NCBI RefSeq assembly: GCF_000950575.1
Contig: NZ_CP011005.1
Location: forward strand, 186,001 to 250,000
Source of the DNA: Psychromicrobium lacuslunae
Lineage (GTDB): Bacteria > Actinomycetota > Actinomycetes > Actinomycetales > Micrococcaceae
Direction of reading: 5' to 3'
DNA: 64,000 nt
The notes under the pieces are model-generated. The model was not told the origin of the DNA, ran no database searches, and saw nothing but the letters and a program-made list of their open reading frames with translations. This document shows, in pieces, positions 9,649 to 18,881 of this stretch; positions within the stretch are counted from its first letter, which is position 1, and the number at the start of each line of letters is the position of its first letter. The position numbers were made by a program, and so were the translations under genes.

Positions 9649-10279
9649 CTGGTTACTCCCCGGCGAGCAAATGATTGTGGTGAGCCGGCCGCATGCGCGC
9701 GTCCTATTCGGCTCCGCGCTCGCGGTAATCCTGTTGCCGACGGTGCTTGGACTGGTGAGTGCCTGGTTTAGCCGGGCACGCTGGAGCAGCGGCGCAGAAC
9801 CTTGGCGAGTCCCGGTGTGGGTTGCGCTGCTCATCCTGGCGGGGGTGCTCATTCTGCTCTATCCAGTCCGGCGTTATTTACAGTGGTTATCCACTAAGAT
9901 CATTCTGACCAGTCGCCGGATAGTGGTGCGCCAGGGCATTCTGAGCCGCAAGCACCGCGATGTTCCGCTTTCTAGCCTGCGCGCCCTTGATGCTCGGCAG
10001 CGGTTACTGCAACGAATATCTCATTCGGGGAATATAACCTTGGTCTCAGGAATGAATGAGACCATAATTGTGCGTGAAGTACCTGAGGTGATGGCGTTCA
10101 AGAGCTTGGTGCTCGATGCCATTGCTGAGCTGCCGCACTCGGTGCTAGACAGCGTGGGAATCAACGAAACTGAACTGAACGGGAGTGAATGGGTGTCACA
10201 GCAGGTCGGCCTTAGCCAGTCAGGGCAGTCCTCAAGGCATCACCATGGGCAGGAGCAGCATGGACATCCCCGAAACTAA
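9641..10279 (+). CDS. bacterial PH-domain (bPH2) membrane protein
   Basis: 212 residues. The ATG at 9641 lies inside the end of birA. There are two membrane segments at about residues 22-45 and 60-78 (VLFGSALAVILLPTVLGLV and a Val/Leu-rich second one). A bPH2-type domain follows: STKIILTSRRIVVRQGILSRKHRDVPLSSLRALDARQRL. The C-terminal tail is His/Gln-rich and overlaps the next gene. The function of this family is not established. The birA-PH-cyclase order makes a co-transcribed group likely. Confidence 0.8.
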   Translation: MRSWLLPGEQMIVVSRPHARVLFGSALAVILLPTVLGLVSAWFSRARWSSGAEPWRVPVWVALLILAGVLILLYPVRRYLQWLSTKIILTSRRIVVRQGILSRKHRDVPLSSLRALDARQRLLQRISHSGNITLVSGMNETIIVREVPEVMAFKSLVLDAIAELPHSVLDSVGINETELNGSEWVSQQVGLSQSGQSSRHHHGQEQHGHPRN

Positions 10280-11489
10280 GCTCACCGGACTTGGCAATAT
10301 TGACGATGCCAATGCCCGTCTTCTCGCTGACCGTTTGAAGGCACCATCGGCGTCCGAGGAAACAGCTAGCAACCAGCCCCTACAGCCCCCAACACTTCAC
10401 AATGGTTCCAGCCTTGAGGAACAGATCCCCGCCGAGGAACCGGTGCCAGCCGCATTGCGGCAAAACATTCGGGCGCTTGAGTCAACACTGCTGGGCGGCG
10501 AGCGCAGCCTGAGACGCCGTGAAGTGGCCGCCGGTGCCGGTGTTTCACTGCTCTCGGCGCGCAAAATATGGCGGGCCTTGAGCTTCCCGAACCTTGGTGA
10601 TGAAGACAAAGCCTTCACGCCAAGTGATGAAGTGGCGCTCAGCACCATTATTAACCTGGTGCGTGAGGGCAAGCTCACCGAGGATGCCGCCATCTCGCTG
10701 ACGAGGGCAGTGGGTCAGATGACCGATCGGATCGTGGTCTGGCAAGTCGAGGCCATGGTTGAAGACCTGGTCGCGCAGCGCGGCCTGAGTGACGCCCAGG
10801 CTCGGCAGGAATTGATCACCTCGTTGCCCGAGCTCATTGAACCCCTGCAGGAGATCCTGGTCTACGCCTGGCGGCGACAGCTTGCCGCAGGTGTACAAAG
10901 GATGGCGGTGCGGGCCCAGGCCGGTCTCGATGCAAGCGAGGAAGGCCGCGACGGTGACGAGGACGATGCTCCGCTGCCGTTGGCTCGGGCAGTGGGCTTC
11001 GCCGATCTGGTCAGCTATACCTCGTTGTCGCGCCGGATGAACGAGAAAACTCTCGCCCAGCTGGTGCAGCGTTTCGAGAATAAATGTGCGGAAATCATCT
11101 CGGTGGGCGGCGGTCGGCTGATTAAGACCATTGGCGATGAAGTTCTTTACACCGCGGAGACTCCGATTGCCGGCGCTGAGATCTCCCTCGCCTTGGCCCA
11201 GGCCTTCACCGAGGACGAGGTGTTGCCGCAAGCCCGGGTGTCGATGGTCTGGGGGCGCATACTCTCGCGCCTCGGCGACATTTACGGACCGACAGTCAAT
11301 CTGGCCGCCCGACTCACCGCGCTCGCCGAACCCGGCAGCGTGCTGGTCGATGAGATGACCGCGGCGGCGCTACGCAGCGATCAGCGGTATGTTTTCACCG
11401 AGTTGCCAGCCGAGCATGTCAGAGGTTTTGGTGATATTCAGCCGATCCTGCTGAGCCGTGGCCTAGGCAGCGGTCTGGTCTTGGATTAG
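10260..11489 (+). CDS. class III adenylyl cyclase, Rv1264-like with N-terminal regulatory domain
   Basis: 409 residues. It makes cAMP from ATP. The ATG at 10260 is chosen because AGGAG lies 5 bp upstream; in-frame starts further upstream lack this. The N-terminal region (about 60-210) matches the helical regulatory domain of mycobacterial pH-sensing cyclases. The C-terminal catalytic domain is complete: metal Asp249 in GFADLVSYT, Lys289 and second metal Asp293 in KTIGDE, substrate-selecting Asp340, and transition-state Asn347 and Arg351 in DIYGPTVNLAAR. With all key residues present it should be active. It is soluble, with no membrane segment. It overlaps the PH-domain gene by 20 bp. A pH-sensing role is inferred from the family. 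Confidence 0.9.
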   Translation: MDIPETKLTGLGNIDDANARLLADRLKAPSASEETASNQPLQPPTLHNGSSLEEQIPAEEPVPAALRQNIRALESTLLGGERSLRRREVAAGAGVSLLSARKIWRALSFPNLGDEDKAFTPSDEVALSTIINLVREGKLTEDAAISLTRAVGQMTDRIVVWQVEAMVEDLVAQRGLSDAQARQELITSLPELIEPLQEILVYAWRRQLAAGVQRMAVRAQAGLDASEEGRDGDEDDAPLPLARAVGFADLVSYTSLSRRMNEKTLAQLVQRFENKCAEIISVGGGRLIKTIGDEVLYTAETPIAGAEISLALAQAFTEDEVLPQARVSMVWGRILSRLGDIYGPTVNLAARLTALAEPGSVLVDEMTAAALRSDQRYVFTELPAEHVRGFGDIQPILLSRGLGSGLVLD

Positions 11490-11575
11490 TAGCCGCTCTC
11501 GGTTAGTAGCGGCCGGTGGCGACTGCTGTTATTCAGCTGAGTTCTCCGCTGGCAGCCCGATTGATGGGTGGTAGT

Positions 11576-11597
11576 CGATGGGGAGCACTCCCCATTG
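11576..11597. promoter_or_regulatory. 22-bp palindromic operator candidate upstream of the Ig/Fn3 gene
   Basis: CGATGGGGAG, then CA, then CTCCCCATTG. The arms pair at 9 of 10 positions. An almost identical element stands before the WXG100 gene (37520-37541). GATAAT at 11599-11604 could be the -10 box, so the palindrome would occupy the -35 region, as expected for an activator site. Confidence 0.65.
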
Positions 11598-11613
11598 CGA
11601 TAATGCTAAATGA

Positions 11614-11667
11614 CGGGCAAACTGGTAGATGCTCAGGGACTGCCCTGCAAAATCATAGCTTTGCCCG
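11614..11667 (+). promoter_or_regulatory. structured 5' leader of the Ig/Fn3 gene
   Basis: An outer stem CGGGCAAA/TTTGCCCG (11614-11621 with 11660-11667) encloses an inner hairpin CAGGG-ACTG-CCCTG (11634-11647). It lies between the putative promoter and the start codon, ending 30 bp before it. It matches no riboswitch class I can recognise. Confidence 0.4.
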
Positions 11668-11696
11668 CTTAAAAACAGTTCGGAACGTAAACGATC

Positions 11697-14600
11697 ATGG
11701 CCTTGACGAACATTAGTGCGCGACTCAAGAACAAATCTCGCTACATTGCTGCAGGCACGTTGGGCCTGGTGGGGGCGGTAGTGGTAGCCGGTGCGATTAT
11801 TTACCCCGGTTTCACAACAGCCAATGTCAACCTCAACGACGGTAGCGTCTGGGTGACCAATAAGAGCAAGAATCTGGTTGGTCACCTCAACTATCAGTCG
11901 CAGGTATTGGACGGCGGTTTTAACGCCACCACGAGCGGCTTCGATGTGCTGCAGCAGGCAAGCAATGTCTTTATGAACAATGACGCGGGTTCTTTGCTTT
12001 CCCCGGTCAGTGTGCCCGATATGGCCTTGCAGCCCGAGACTAAGTTGGGCGGCGGGAAGCAAACCTCGCTGGGCAATTCGGTGCTTGCACTGGTGGATCG
12101 CTCAAAGAAGAGCGTCTGGGCCACCACGGCCGCCATTGCGGGTTCATTCGACGATAAGACCAGCAAACCCATCCTGATCGACCAGCAAAACCCTGCTGTG
12201 GTGGTTGGTTTCAACGACACCGTCTACGCCGTTGACGGCAAAAGCGGCACCTTGACGACCACTACGGTGGACGATAACGGTCAAGTCAAGGAACAGAAGA
12301 ACTCCAAGATCGACGGCCTGAATACCGATGCGCAACTGCAAATCACCGTGGTCGGGGATAAGCCGGTGGTTTTCGACTCCGAAGCCGGCAAACTCTACTT
12401 ACCAGGCAATAAGACGGTCAACGTCAACCAGGCCAGCGGTGCCAAACTGCAGCAACACGGCACTGAGGCGAACTTCGTCGCCATCGGCACCTCTAACGGT
12501 TTGATCAGCCAGCCCTTGGATGGCTCCAGCCCGCAGAACTTCGATTTGAAGTCCAGTGGCTTACCGGCCGAGCCGATCCAGCAGGGCGGCTGTATTCACA
12601 TGGCCTGGTCCGGGGTGGCGAAATACTTGCACTATTGCCAAGGCGGCGAGAACACCCCGGTTTCGGTGCCGCAGGCACCGGCTGGAGCGCTGCTGACGTT
12701 CCGACAGAACCGCGATGTGGTGGTGCTCAACGACACCAACGGCGGCAAGATCTGGTTGGTCAATAACAATATGGTGCTGGTGGACAACTGGCAGGACTTG
12801 GAAACGCAAACCAAGAACAATGCCGACTCCAAAAAAGACTCGGCTGATCCTAATTTCGTCAACACCTTGCCGGACCGCACCAAGCCGAACCGCCCGCCGG
12901 AAGTGAAACCCGACCAGTTTGGCGTGCGCGCCGGTCGCACGACTCTATTGCCGGTGCTGTACAACGATTCTGATCCTGACGGTGACGTCCTCACCGTGCA
13001 GCCGGTCAGTAAGCAACCGGAAATTGGTCAATTGCAGACCGTTTATGGCGGTACCGGGCTCCAGGTAACTGTTCCCGCAAACACCACCATCACCTCGGAT
13101 CAATACAGCTACACTGCCGAGGACGGTCGAGGCGGCAGTGCCTCCGCGCCGGTTTCGATCAGAGTGGTGCCGGAGTCGGAGAATAGCCCACCCACGCTGC
13201 GGCGTAACACCACTCTGCTATTGGAGCAAGGCCAGTCGCTGACTCAGAACGTCTTGACCGACTGGATCGACCCTGATGGCGACGACGTTTTTTTGGTGAG
13301 CGCTAAATCGGATGATGATTCGGCCACGATTAAAACCACGCCTTCCGGAGAACTTACCTATGACGATCTGGGTAAGACGACAGGCATTAAGACAGTGACT
13401 TTGGTGGTGTCCGACGGTCGCACCACAACAACCAAGCAGCTTAAAGTTAATGTGAAGCCCTCGGGCGGCGCTCCGCCAGTGGCAAACGCTGATTTCTTCA
13501 AGGCCGTCGCAGGCCAGCAGATAACTATCGCGCCGTTGAAAAACGATGTGAACCCCTCAGGCGGCGAACTGCGTTTGGCTAGCGTTGAGCGTAACAACAC
13601 GGTCAAGCTCTCGGACATTGCCGACGACAACACTTTCACTTTCACCGGGACTACTGCGGGGTCGGTTTATCTGACCTATCAAGTCAGTAATGGGCCGCAG
13701 AGTGCAACAGGTTTGATCCGGATTGAGGTTACCGGTAAAGACCAAAATTCGCCTCCTGTTGCAGTGAAAGATATGGCGCTCCTGCCCGCTGGAGGTTCGG
13801 CACTGGTTGACGCCCTGGCTAATGACACCGATCCTGGTGGAGGCGTACTGGTGCTGAAGTCCGTCCAAGTTCCTGCGGGCTCGCCGATTTCAGCCACCGT
13901 GCTCGACCACAACGTAGTGAAAGTTAATGATCTTCGAGGCCTTAACGCCCCGGTTGAGTTGAAATACACGGTGGCTAACTCCGCTGGCACTTCCACTGGC
14001 GTGGTCAGTGTCATGCCTATCCAGGCGCCGTCCAAGCAGCTACCGCCAGTGGCAAAGCCTGACGAGGCTACCGTTCGGGTTGGCGATGTGGTGAACATCA
14101 AGGTTCTCGGAAATGACATTGATCCTAATGGTCAGCCGTTGAAGAGTCCGAAGATCATTAGCGCGCCGGATCCGGCGAAGGGAAAATTGTTCGTCGATCA
14201 GGATCAGCTGCGGTTCTTAGCGGGTTCAACTGCTGGCACTTTCCAGGGGATTTATGAGATCACCAATGCCTCCGGACAGAAGGACTCGGCGGCAATCGTC
14301 ATTCATGTGCTGCCGGCGGATCCAAGCAATAACTCCGCACCAACGCCTAAGCCATTGACTGGTCGAGTAATTGCTGGCACCAGTCAGCAGATTCAGGTGC
14401 CGCTTGACGGTATCGATTCGGACGGTGACTCGGTGGAGCTAGTCGGGATTGATAGCCCGCCAAGCCTTGGCACCGCAACGGTGGGAAGTAATTACATCTC
14501 CTATCTCGCGGCGGCGTCCTCTTCAGGAACTGATACCTTCACCTACCGGGTGCGTGATCGTTTGGGGGCGGAATCTACCGGGACCGTAAGGGTTGGCGTC

Positions 14601-17600
14601 GCAGCGGCTGAGATCATAAATCATCCGCCGGTCGCTAATGACGACGAGATTTCAATGCGTCCCGGTCGCAACGTGGCGTTAGATGTACTGCTCAACGATT
14701 CCGACCCTGATGGAGATGTTCTCGCCGTCGACAAGAACGGATTCACCGGCCCGGATTCGATGAAGCCACGCCTCAGTGAGCAAGGACGAGTCATTCTAAC
14801 TTCGCCCACCAGCGAGGGCACCTACACGATGAATTACACCATCACCGACGGCAAGGCCACCGCGCGGGCCAATATCAAGATGAAAGTGACTGCAACTGCG
14901 CCCCTGCGCGCGCCGATTGGCCGGGACGATCACGTGACGGAGCAAGAGACGCTGGGTAAGACAGCTGTCGACGTGCCTGTGCTGAAAAACGACGAAGATC
15001 CCGATGGGGTGGCAGATGAACTCAAGCTCAGCTTTGACGGAGACCACCCGACGGCGAGTGTTGGCAGTGCTGGCAATATTCATGTCACCTTGACCAAGGA
15101 TCCTCAGCTCATTCCCTACACGGTGACTGACGTTGATGGACTCAAGGCAACGGCGATTATCTGGGTCCCTGGCCTAGGTAAGCAGTACCCGGTGCTTTCG
15201 AAGAACGATCATCTGCAGGTAGTGGCTGGTAAAACTGTCACGATGGACTTGAATGAGTGGGTTAAAGTTCGGGACGGACACTCTCCTAAGCTCACCCAGG
15301 TCGATAAGATCGCGCTGATTGGTGCTGACAAGGGCAGCGACGTGGTGGCAGGCAACGGTACCGGGGTGGTTTACCACGCTAAGTCCGATTTCTACGGTGT
15401 TGGTTCCATCACTTTCGAGGTGATGGACGGCAGTGATCCGCAAGGCGAGGATGTCCTCAAGTCCACGTTGACTGTGCTGGTCGATGTCAAGGCAGATCCT
15501 TCCCATAACCGCCCGCCGCAGTTCACTAGTTCGAGTGTTGAGGTGGCTAAAGGCGAGACCAAGGAGGTGGATCTGAGCACACTGGCCAAGGATCCCGACC
15601 AGGACGACAATGCCAATCTGAAATTCAGCCTGGATGGTGAGAAGCCCGCAGGGTTCGATGTGGATCTCAACGATAAGACACTCAAGCTACAGGTCAAGGG
15701 CGATGTCAAGGCCGGAGCCAATGGAATTGTGCCGCTCAAGGTGACCGATGGTAAGAGCCCGGAGGTCAAGGCGCAGCTCACCGTGGTGGCAACCTCGACT
15801 AATAAGCCGCTCGCCGTGGCTAATGATGACTTCGTCGATGACGCCCAAGCAGGTAAGACGAACTCTGTTGCGGTACTTGCCAATGACGTGAATCCTTTTC
15901 CGGAGACTCCGCTTTCATTGAGCGATGTGGTGGTCGAGGTCGGTGGTAGCGCCATCGCTACTTCCATCAAAGGCGACAAAGTTGATATCACGAGTAATGA
16001 GGATTTCAAGGGGACGGTAACTGTTCGTTATACCGTTGAGGATGCGACTGGGGACTCGTCCCGACGAGTTCAGGGGCGCATCCACCTCAACGTTAAAGGC
16101 AAGCCCGAGCCCCCCACTGCTCCTCGGATAGTGGAGGCTAAAGATAAGTCGGTGCTCCTGAACTGGGCACCGTCAGCCGATAATGGTTCTCCGATTACGA
16201 GCTATACTGTACGGATTTCGGGGGGAGGGCAGCAGGAATGCGCTAGCAACACCTGCCTGATAACTGGATTGACTAACGGTCGTAGCTACACCTTCAGCGT
16301 GATTGCCAACAACGCCGTCGGTGCCTCGGGGCCCTCGTCTATTTCGGCCTCGGCGACTCCTGATCGTGCGCCCGATGCGCCAGCTGCTCCGTCCGCAAAA
16401 TTCGGCGATAAGCAAATCACTGTGAACTGGAGTACTCCGGTAGGCGATTTCACACCAGTGACTAAGTTCAACGTGCAGATTTCTCCCGCTCCAGCGGGGC
16501 AAAACCCGCAGAAGACGGGGGTTACTGGGAACAGCCTGGTGTGGAGTGGTCTGAGCAATGGCACGGCCTATACCTTCAGAGTGCAGGCCATCAATAAGGC
16601 CAAGGATCCGAGTGCCTGGAGCGCCTACTCAGCTAAGCAGATTCCAGCGGGTCCGCCGGCTGCTCCGGCTGCCCCGACTTCCAAGGCCACCAGCCAGGTG
16701 GGTAATAGCAATCAGGCCCAAGTGAATTGGACAGCTCCGGACGGAAATGGTGATAACAATATGAGCTACGTGCTCAGGGTGTATCGCGGTGGAAGTGTGG
16801 TGCAGACCTTACCCGCGACTACTGCGACAGCGGCAACAGTGACGTTACCGAACGCCCAAGAAGGCTATTTCTTCTCAGTGACCGCGAGGAACAAGGCAGG
16901 AACTTCAGCGTCTAGTCCTCAGTCGGCCGAGCAACGTTCGATTAGTAGGCCAGGTACCGTTGGGCGACCAAACATTGCTGCCGCTAATACAACTGGTTCT
17001 GGGCAGAGAGTGAAAGTTAACTTCAGCCCGCTAAGCCAGTCTGAACTCCATGGCTCCCGCCCCAATGAAATCACCTATTATGCAAACGTCAGCCCGGGTG
17101 GTTCCAACATGCCGGTGAATCCGGGAGATGTGATTTCTGCGAGTAATGGCAATTCAACAACTGTCTCGGTTTATGCTGTCTCCAGTGCCTATGCAGGTGG
17201 GGGTGGTAACGCTTCTGCCCCGTCTAACGCAGTCGTTCCCTATGGGAGCCCGAAGGCTGCCTCAGTGAGCGGGCAGGACGGTGGTAAAGGTGATAGGACT
17301 GTCGGTTTCACCTGGTCGGCTCCGGACAACGCCGATGTCAAAACGACCAAGATTCGTATTGATGGGGGCGCTTGGCAGACAGTAGCAGCAAGTGGTAATA
17401 CCACCAAGGGTGGAAACTACAGTGAAATCCACAAAATTGAAGTTCAGAATTTCAACTCGAAAGGCGATCCAGGCCCAATTGCGAGTACTACTGCAAAGGC
17501 CGGTCCGGATAATCCGCCGGTGACCACGGTACAAGTACAGGCGGGTACTTGGCATTCGTGCACTACCAATGGATCGGATGGGGTCTATTCAGATAATCCT

Positions 17601-17816
17601 GCTACTTGTGACGGAAATGTTTCGCCTGGTGGGGACGTGAATCTAGGCGGGCATTGGTTGGACACCGCCGACGGCCCTGTCACTGTTGATAAGTGTGGCA
17701 ACCCATGGGGTGGCGGCGGTAAGACCTGGTATCACATGACTTCCGGTCCGCAGAATGGTCGATGGGTTAAAGCAGCTACGGTTGATCGAAAAGGCGACAG
17801 CGTGACCTGTAATTAG
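11697..17816 (+). CDS. giant surface protein with Ig-like and fibronectin type III repeats
   Basis: 2039 residues. A short basic N-terminus and one membrane segment (about residues 18-38) act as a signal anchor. Residues 45-390 form a repeat-rich region that may be a beta-propeller. From about 400 to 1465 there are roughly ten tandem Ig-like/cadherin-like modules marked by NDSDPDGDVL-type motifs (also ANDTDPGGGVL, GNDIDPNGQPL, KNDEDPDGV). Three Fn3 domains follow, starting near 1470, 1558 and 1653. The last 100 residues carry several Cys and Trp. It is the first gene of the locus, 49 bp before moxR, with the shared palindrome about 100 bp upstream. It is probably an extracytoplasmic scaffold or adhesin; its partner is unknown. 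Confidence 0.85.
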   Translation: MALTNISARLKNKSRYIAAGTLGLVGAVVVAGAIIYPGFTTANVNLNDGSVWVTNKSKNLVGHLNYQSQVLDGGFNATTSGFDVLQQASNVFMNNDAGSLLSPVSVPDMALQPETKLGGGKQTSLGNSVLALVDRSKKSVWATTAAIAGSFDDKTSKPILIDQQNPAVVVGFNDTVYAVDGKSGTLTTTTVDDNGQVKEQKNSKIDGLNTDAQLQITVVGDKPVVFDSEAGKLYLPGNKTVNVNQASGAKLQQHGTEANFVAIGTSNGLISQPLDGSSPQNFDLKSSGLPAEPIQQGGCIHMAWSGVAKYLHYCQGGENTPVSVPQAPAGALLTFRQNRDVVVLNDTNGGKIWLVNNNMVLVDNWQDLETQTKNNADSKKDSADPNFVNTLPDRTKPNRPPEVKPDQFGVRAGRTTLLPVLYNDSDPDGDVLTVQPVSKQPEIGQLQTVYGGTGLQVTVPANTTITSDQYSYTAEDGRGGSASAPVSIRVVPESENSPPTLRRNTTLLLEQGQSLTQNVLTDWIDPDGDDVFLVSAKSDDDSATIKTTPSGELTYDDLGKTTGIKTVTLVVSDGRTTTTKQLKVNVKPSGGAPPVANADFFKAVAGQQITIAPLKNDVNPSGGELRLASVERNNTVKLSDIADDNTFTFTGTTAGSVYLTYQVSNGPQSATGLIRIEVTGKDQNSPPVAVKDMALLPAGGSALVDALANDTDPGGGVLVLKSVQVPAGSPISATVLDHNVVKVNDLRGLNAPVELKYTVANSAGTSTGVVSVMPIQAPSKQLPPVAKPDEATVRVGDVVNIKVLGNDIDPNGQPLKSPKIISAPDPAKGKLFVDQDQLRFLAGSTAGTFQGIYEITNASGQKDSAAIVIHVLPADPSNNSAPTPKPLTGRVIAGTSQQIQVPLDGIDSDGDSVELVGIDSPPSLGTATVGSNYISYLAAASSSGTDTFTYRVRDRLGAESTGTVRVGVAAAEIINHPPVANDDEISMRPGRNVALDVLLNDSDPDGDVLAVDKNGFTGPDSMKPRLSEQGRVILTSPTSEGTYTMNYTITDGKATARANIKMKVTATAPLRAPIGRDDHVTEQETLGKTAVDVPVLKNDEDPDGVADELKLSFDGDHPTASVGSAGNIHVTLTKDPQLIPYTVTDVDGLKATAIIWVPGLGKQYPVLSKNDHLQVVAGKTVTMDLNEWVKVRDGHSPKLTQVDKIALIGADKGSDVVAGNGTGVVYHAKSDFYGVGSITFEVMDGSDPQGEDVLKSTLTVLVDVKADPSHNRPPQFTSSSVEVAKGETKEVDLSTLAKDPDQDDNANLKFSLDGEKPAGFDVDLNDKTLKLQVKGDVKAGANGIVPLKVTDGKSPEVKAQLTVVATSTNKPLAVANDDFVDDAQAGKTNSVAVLANDVNPFPETPLSLSDVVVEVGGSAIATSIKGDKVDITSNEDFKGTVTVRYTVEDATGDSSRRVQGRIHLNVKGKPEPPTAPRIVEAKDKSVLLNWAPSADNGSPITSYTVRISGGGQQECASNTCLITGLTNGRSYTFSVIANNAVGASGPSSISASATPDRAPDAPAAPSAKFGDKQITVNWSTPVGDFTPVTKFNVQISPAPAGQNPQKTGVTGNSLVWSGLSNGTAYTFRVQAINKAKDPSAWSAYSAKQIPAGPPAAPAAPTSKATSQVGNSNQAQVNWTAPDGNGDNNMSYVLRVYRGGSVVQTLPATTATAATVTLPNAQEGYFFSVTARNKAGTSASSPQSAEQRSISRPGTVGRPNIAAANTTGSGQRVKVNFSPLSQSELHGSRPNEITYYANVSPGGSNMPVNPGDVISASNGNSTTVSVYAVSSAYAGGGGNASAPSNAVVPYGSPKAASVSGQDGGKGDRTVGFTWSAPDNADVKTTKIRIDGGAWQTVAASGNTTKGGNYSEIHKIEVQNFNSKGDPGPIASTTAKAGPDNPPVTTVQVQAGTWHSCTTNGSDGVYSDNPATCDGNVSPGGDVNLGGHWLDTADGPVTVDKCGNPWGGGGKTWYHMTSGPQNGRWVKAATVDRKGDSVTCN

Positions 17817-17864
17817 TCTTTAAGGCACGGCATAATAACGAGAACAACAAAGAGGACACCCTAA

Positions 17865-18836
17865 ATGACAATGAGCACAGAGCAGGCCAGTTGGTTTGCT
17901 GGTACTTTCGAGAAGCTCGTGAGCAATATTGGCCAGGCCGTGCTCGGCAAGTCCCATGTAGTGCGCCTGACGCTTACCGCGATGCTGGCCGAGGGCCACG
18001 TGCTGTTCGAGGATGCCCCGGGGACCGGTAAGACCATGCTGGCTCGGGCGCTCGCGGCCACGGTGCAGGGCACCAACTCGCGGATCCAGTTTACCCCGGA
18101 CCTGCTGCCCTCGGACGTCACCGGTGTCACTATTTACGATCAGAAAACGCAGAAGTTCGAGTTTCACAAGGGCCCGATTTTCGCCACTATCGTGCTGGCC
18201 GACGAAATCAACCGAGCCTCACCGAAGACTCAGTCGGCGTTGCTCGAGGTGATGGAAGAGTCGCGGGTCACCGTGGACGGTGTCACCTATGAGGCGGGCC
18301 GGCCCTTTATGGTGCTGGCTACCCAGAACCCGATCGAGCAGGCGGGCACCTACCGGCTGCCAGAGGCCCAGTTGGACCGCTTCCTGATCAAAACCTCAAT
18401 CGGTTACCCGGATCACGCCTCGACGGTGCAAGTGCTCGGTGGTTCCAGTCAGCGTGACCGTACCTCGAATATGCAACCCATTATCACCACCGCGGCGGTG
18501 GCGGATATGGCTGATCTAGCCGCCACTACGCACACCGACCCGGCGGTGCTTGAGTACATTTCCAGGCTTTGTGAGGAGACCCGCAATGCCGCGGAAACCC
18601 GCCTCGGCGTGAGTGTGCGCGGTGCCATTGCGATGGTGCGGGCGGCCAAGGTGTGGGCTGCGGCCCAAGGCCGCAACTTTGTGCTCCCCGACGATGTCAA
18701 GGAGCTCGCTCCGGTGGTCTGGACGCACCGTCTGGTGATGGACCCGGAGGCCGAATTCGCCGGCGCCACCCCCGATGTGGTGCTCAAACGAGTGCTCTCC
18801 GAGGTAGCCGCCCCGCAGCAGCGCGCCAGCGCCTAA
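17865..18836 (+). CDS. MoxR-family AAA+ ATPase
   Basis: 323 residues. MoxR ATPases act as chaperones for envelope or metal-dependent protein complexes and usually sit beside DUF58 and transglutaminase genes. Walker A is EDAPGTGKT, Walker B LADEINRA, followed by KTQSALLEVMEE, the sensor region TQNPIEQAGTYRLPEAQLDRF, and a C-terminal lid. AAGAGGA lies 8 bp before the ATG. The expected DUF58 partner is found only 3 kb downstream, separated by a minus-strand pair of genes. Confidence 0.94.
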   Translation: MTMSTEQASWFAGTFEKLVSNIGQAVLGKSHVVRLTLTAMLAEGHVLFEDAPGTGKTMLARALAATVQGTNSRIQFTPDLLPSDVTGVTIYDQKTQKFEFHKGPIFATIVLADEINRASPKTQSALLEVMEESRVTVDGVTYEAGRPFMVLATQNPIEQAGTYRLPEAQLDRFLIKTSIGYPDHASTVQVLGGSSQRDRTSNMQPIITTAAVADMADLAATTHTDPAVLEYISRLCEETRNAAETRLGVSVRGAIAMVRAAKVWAAAQGRNFVLPDDVKELAPVVWTHRLVMDPEAEFAGATPDVVLKRVLSEVAAPQQRASA

Positions 18837-18881
18837 TCGCCCTACGACTGTTTTCGTCCAAGGCGTCATTAAGCTCACCAT

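Noticed and set aside
11516-11716. Short plus-strand ORF before the Ig/Fn3 gene
   Set aside because: It covers the palindrome and leader and overlaps the next start out of frame; no ribosome site.
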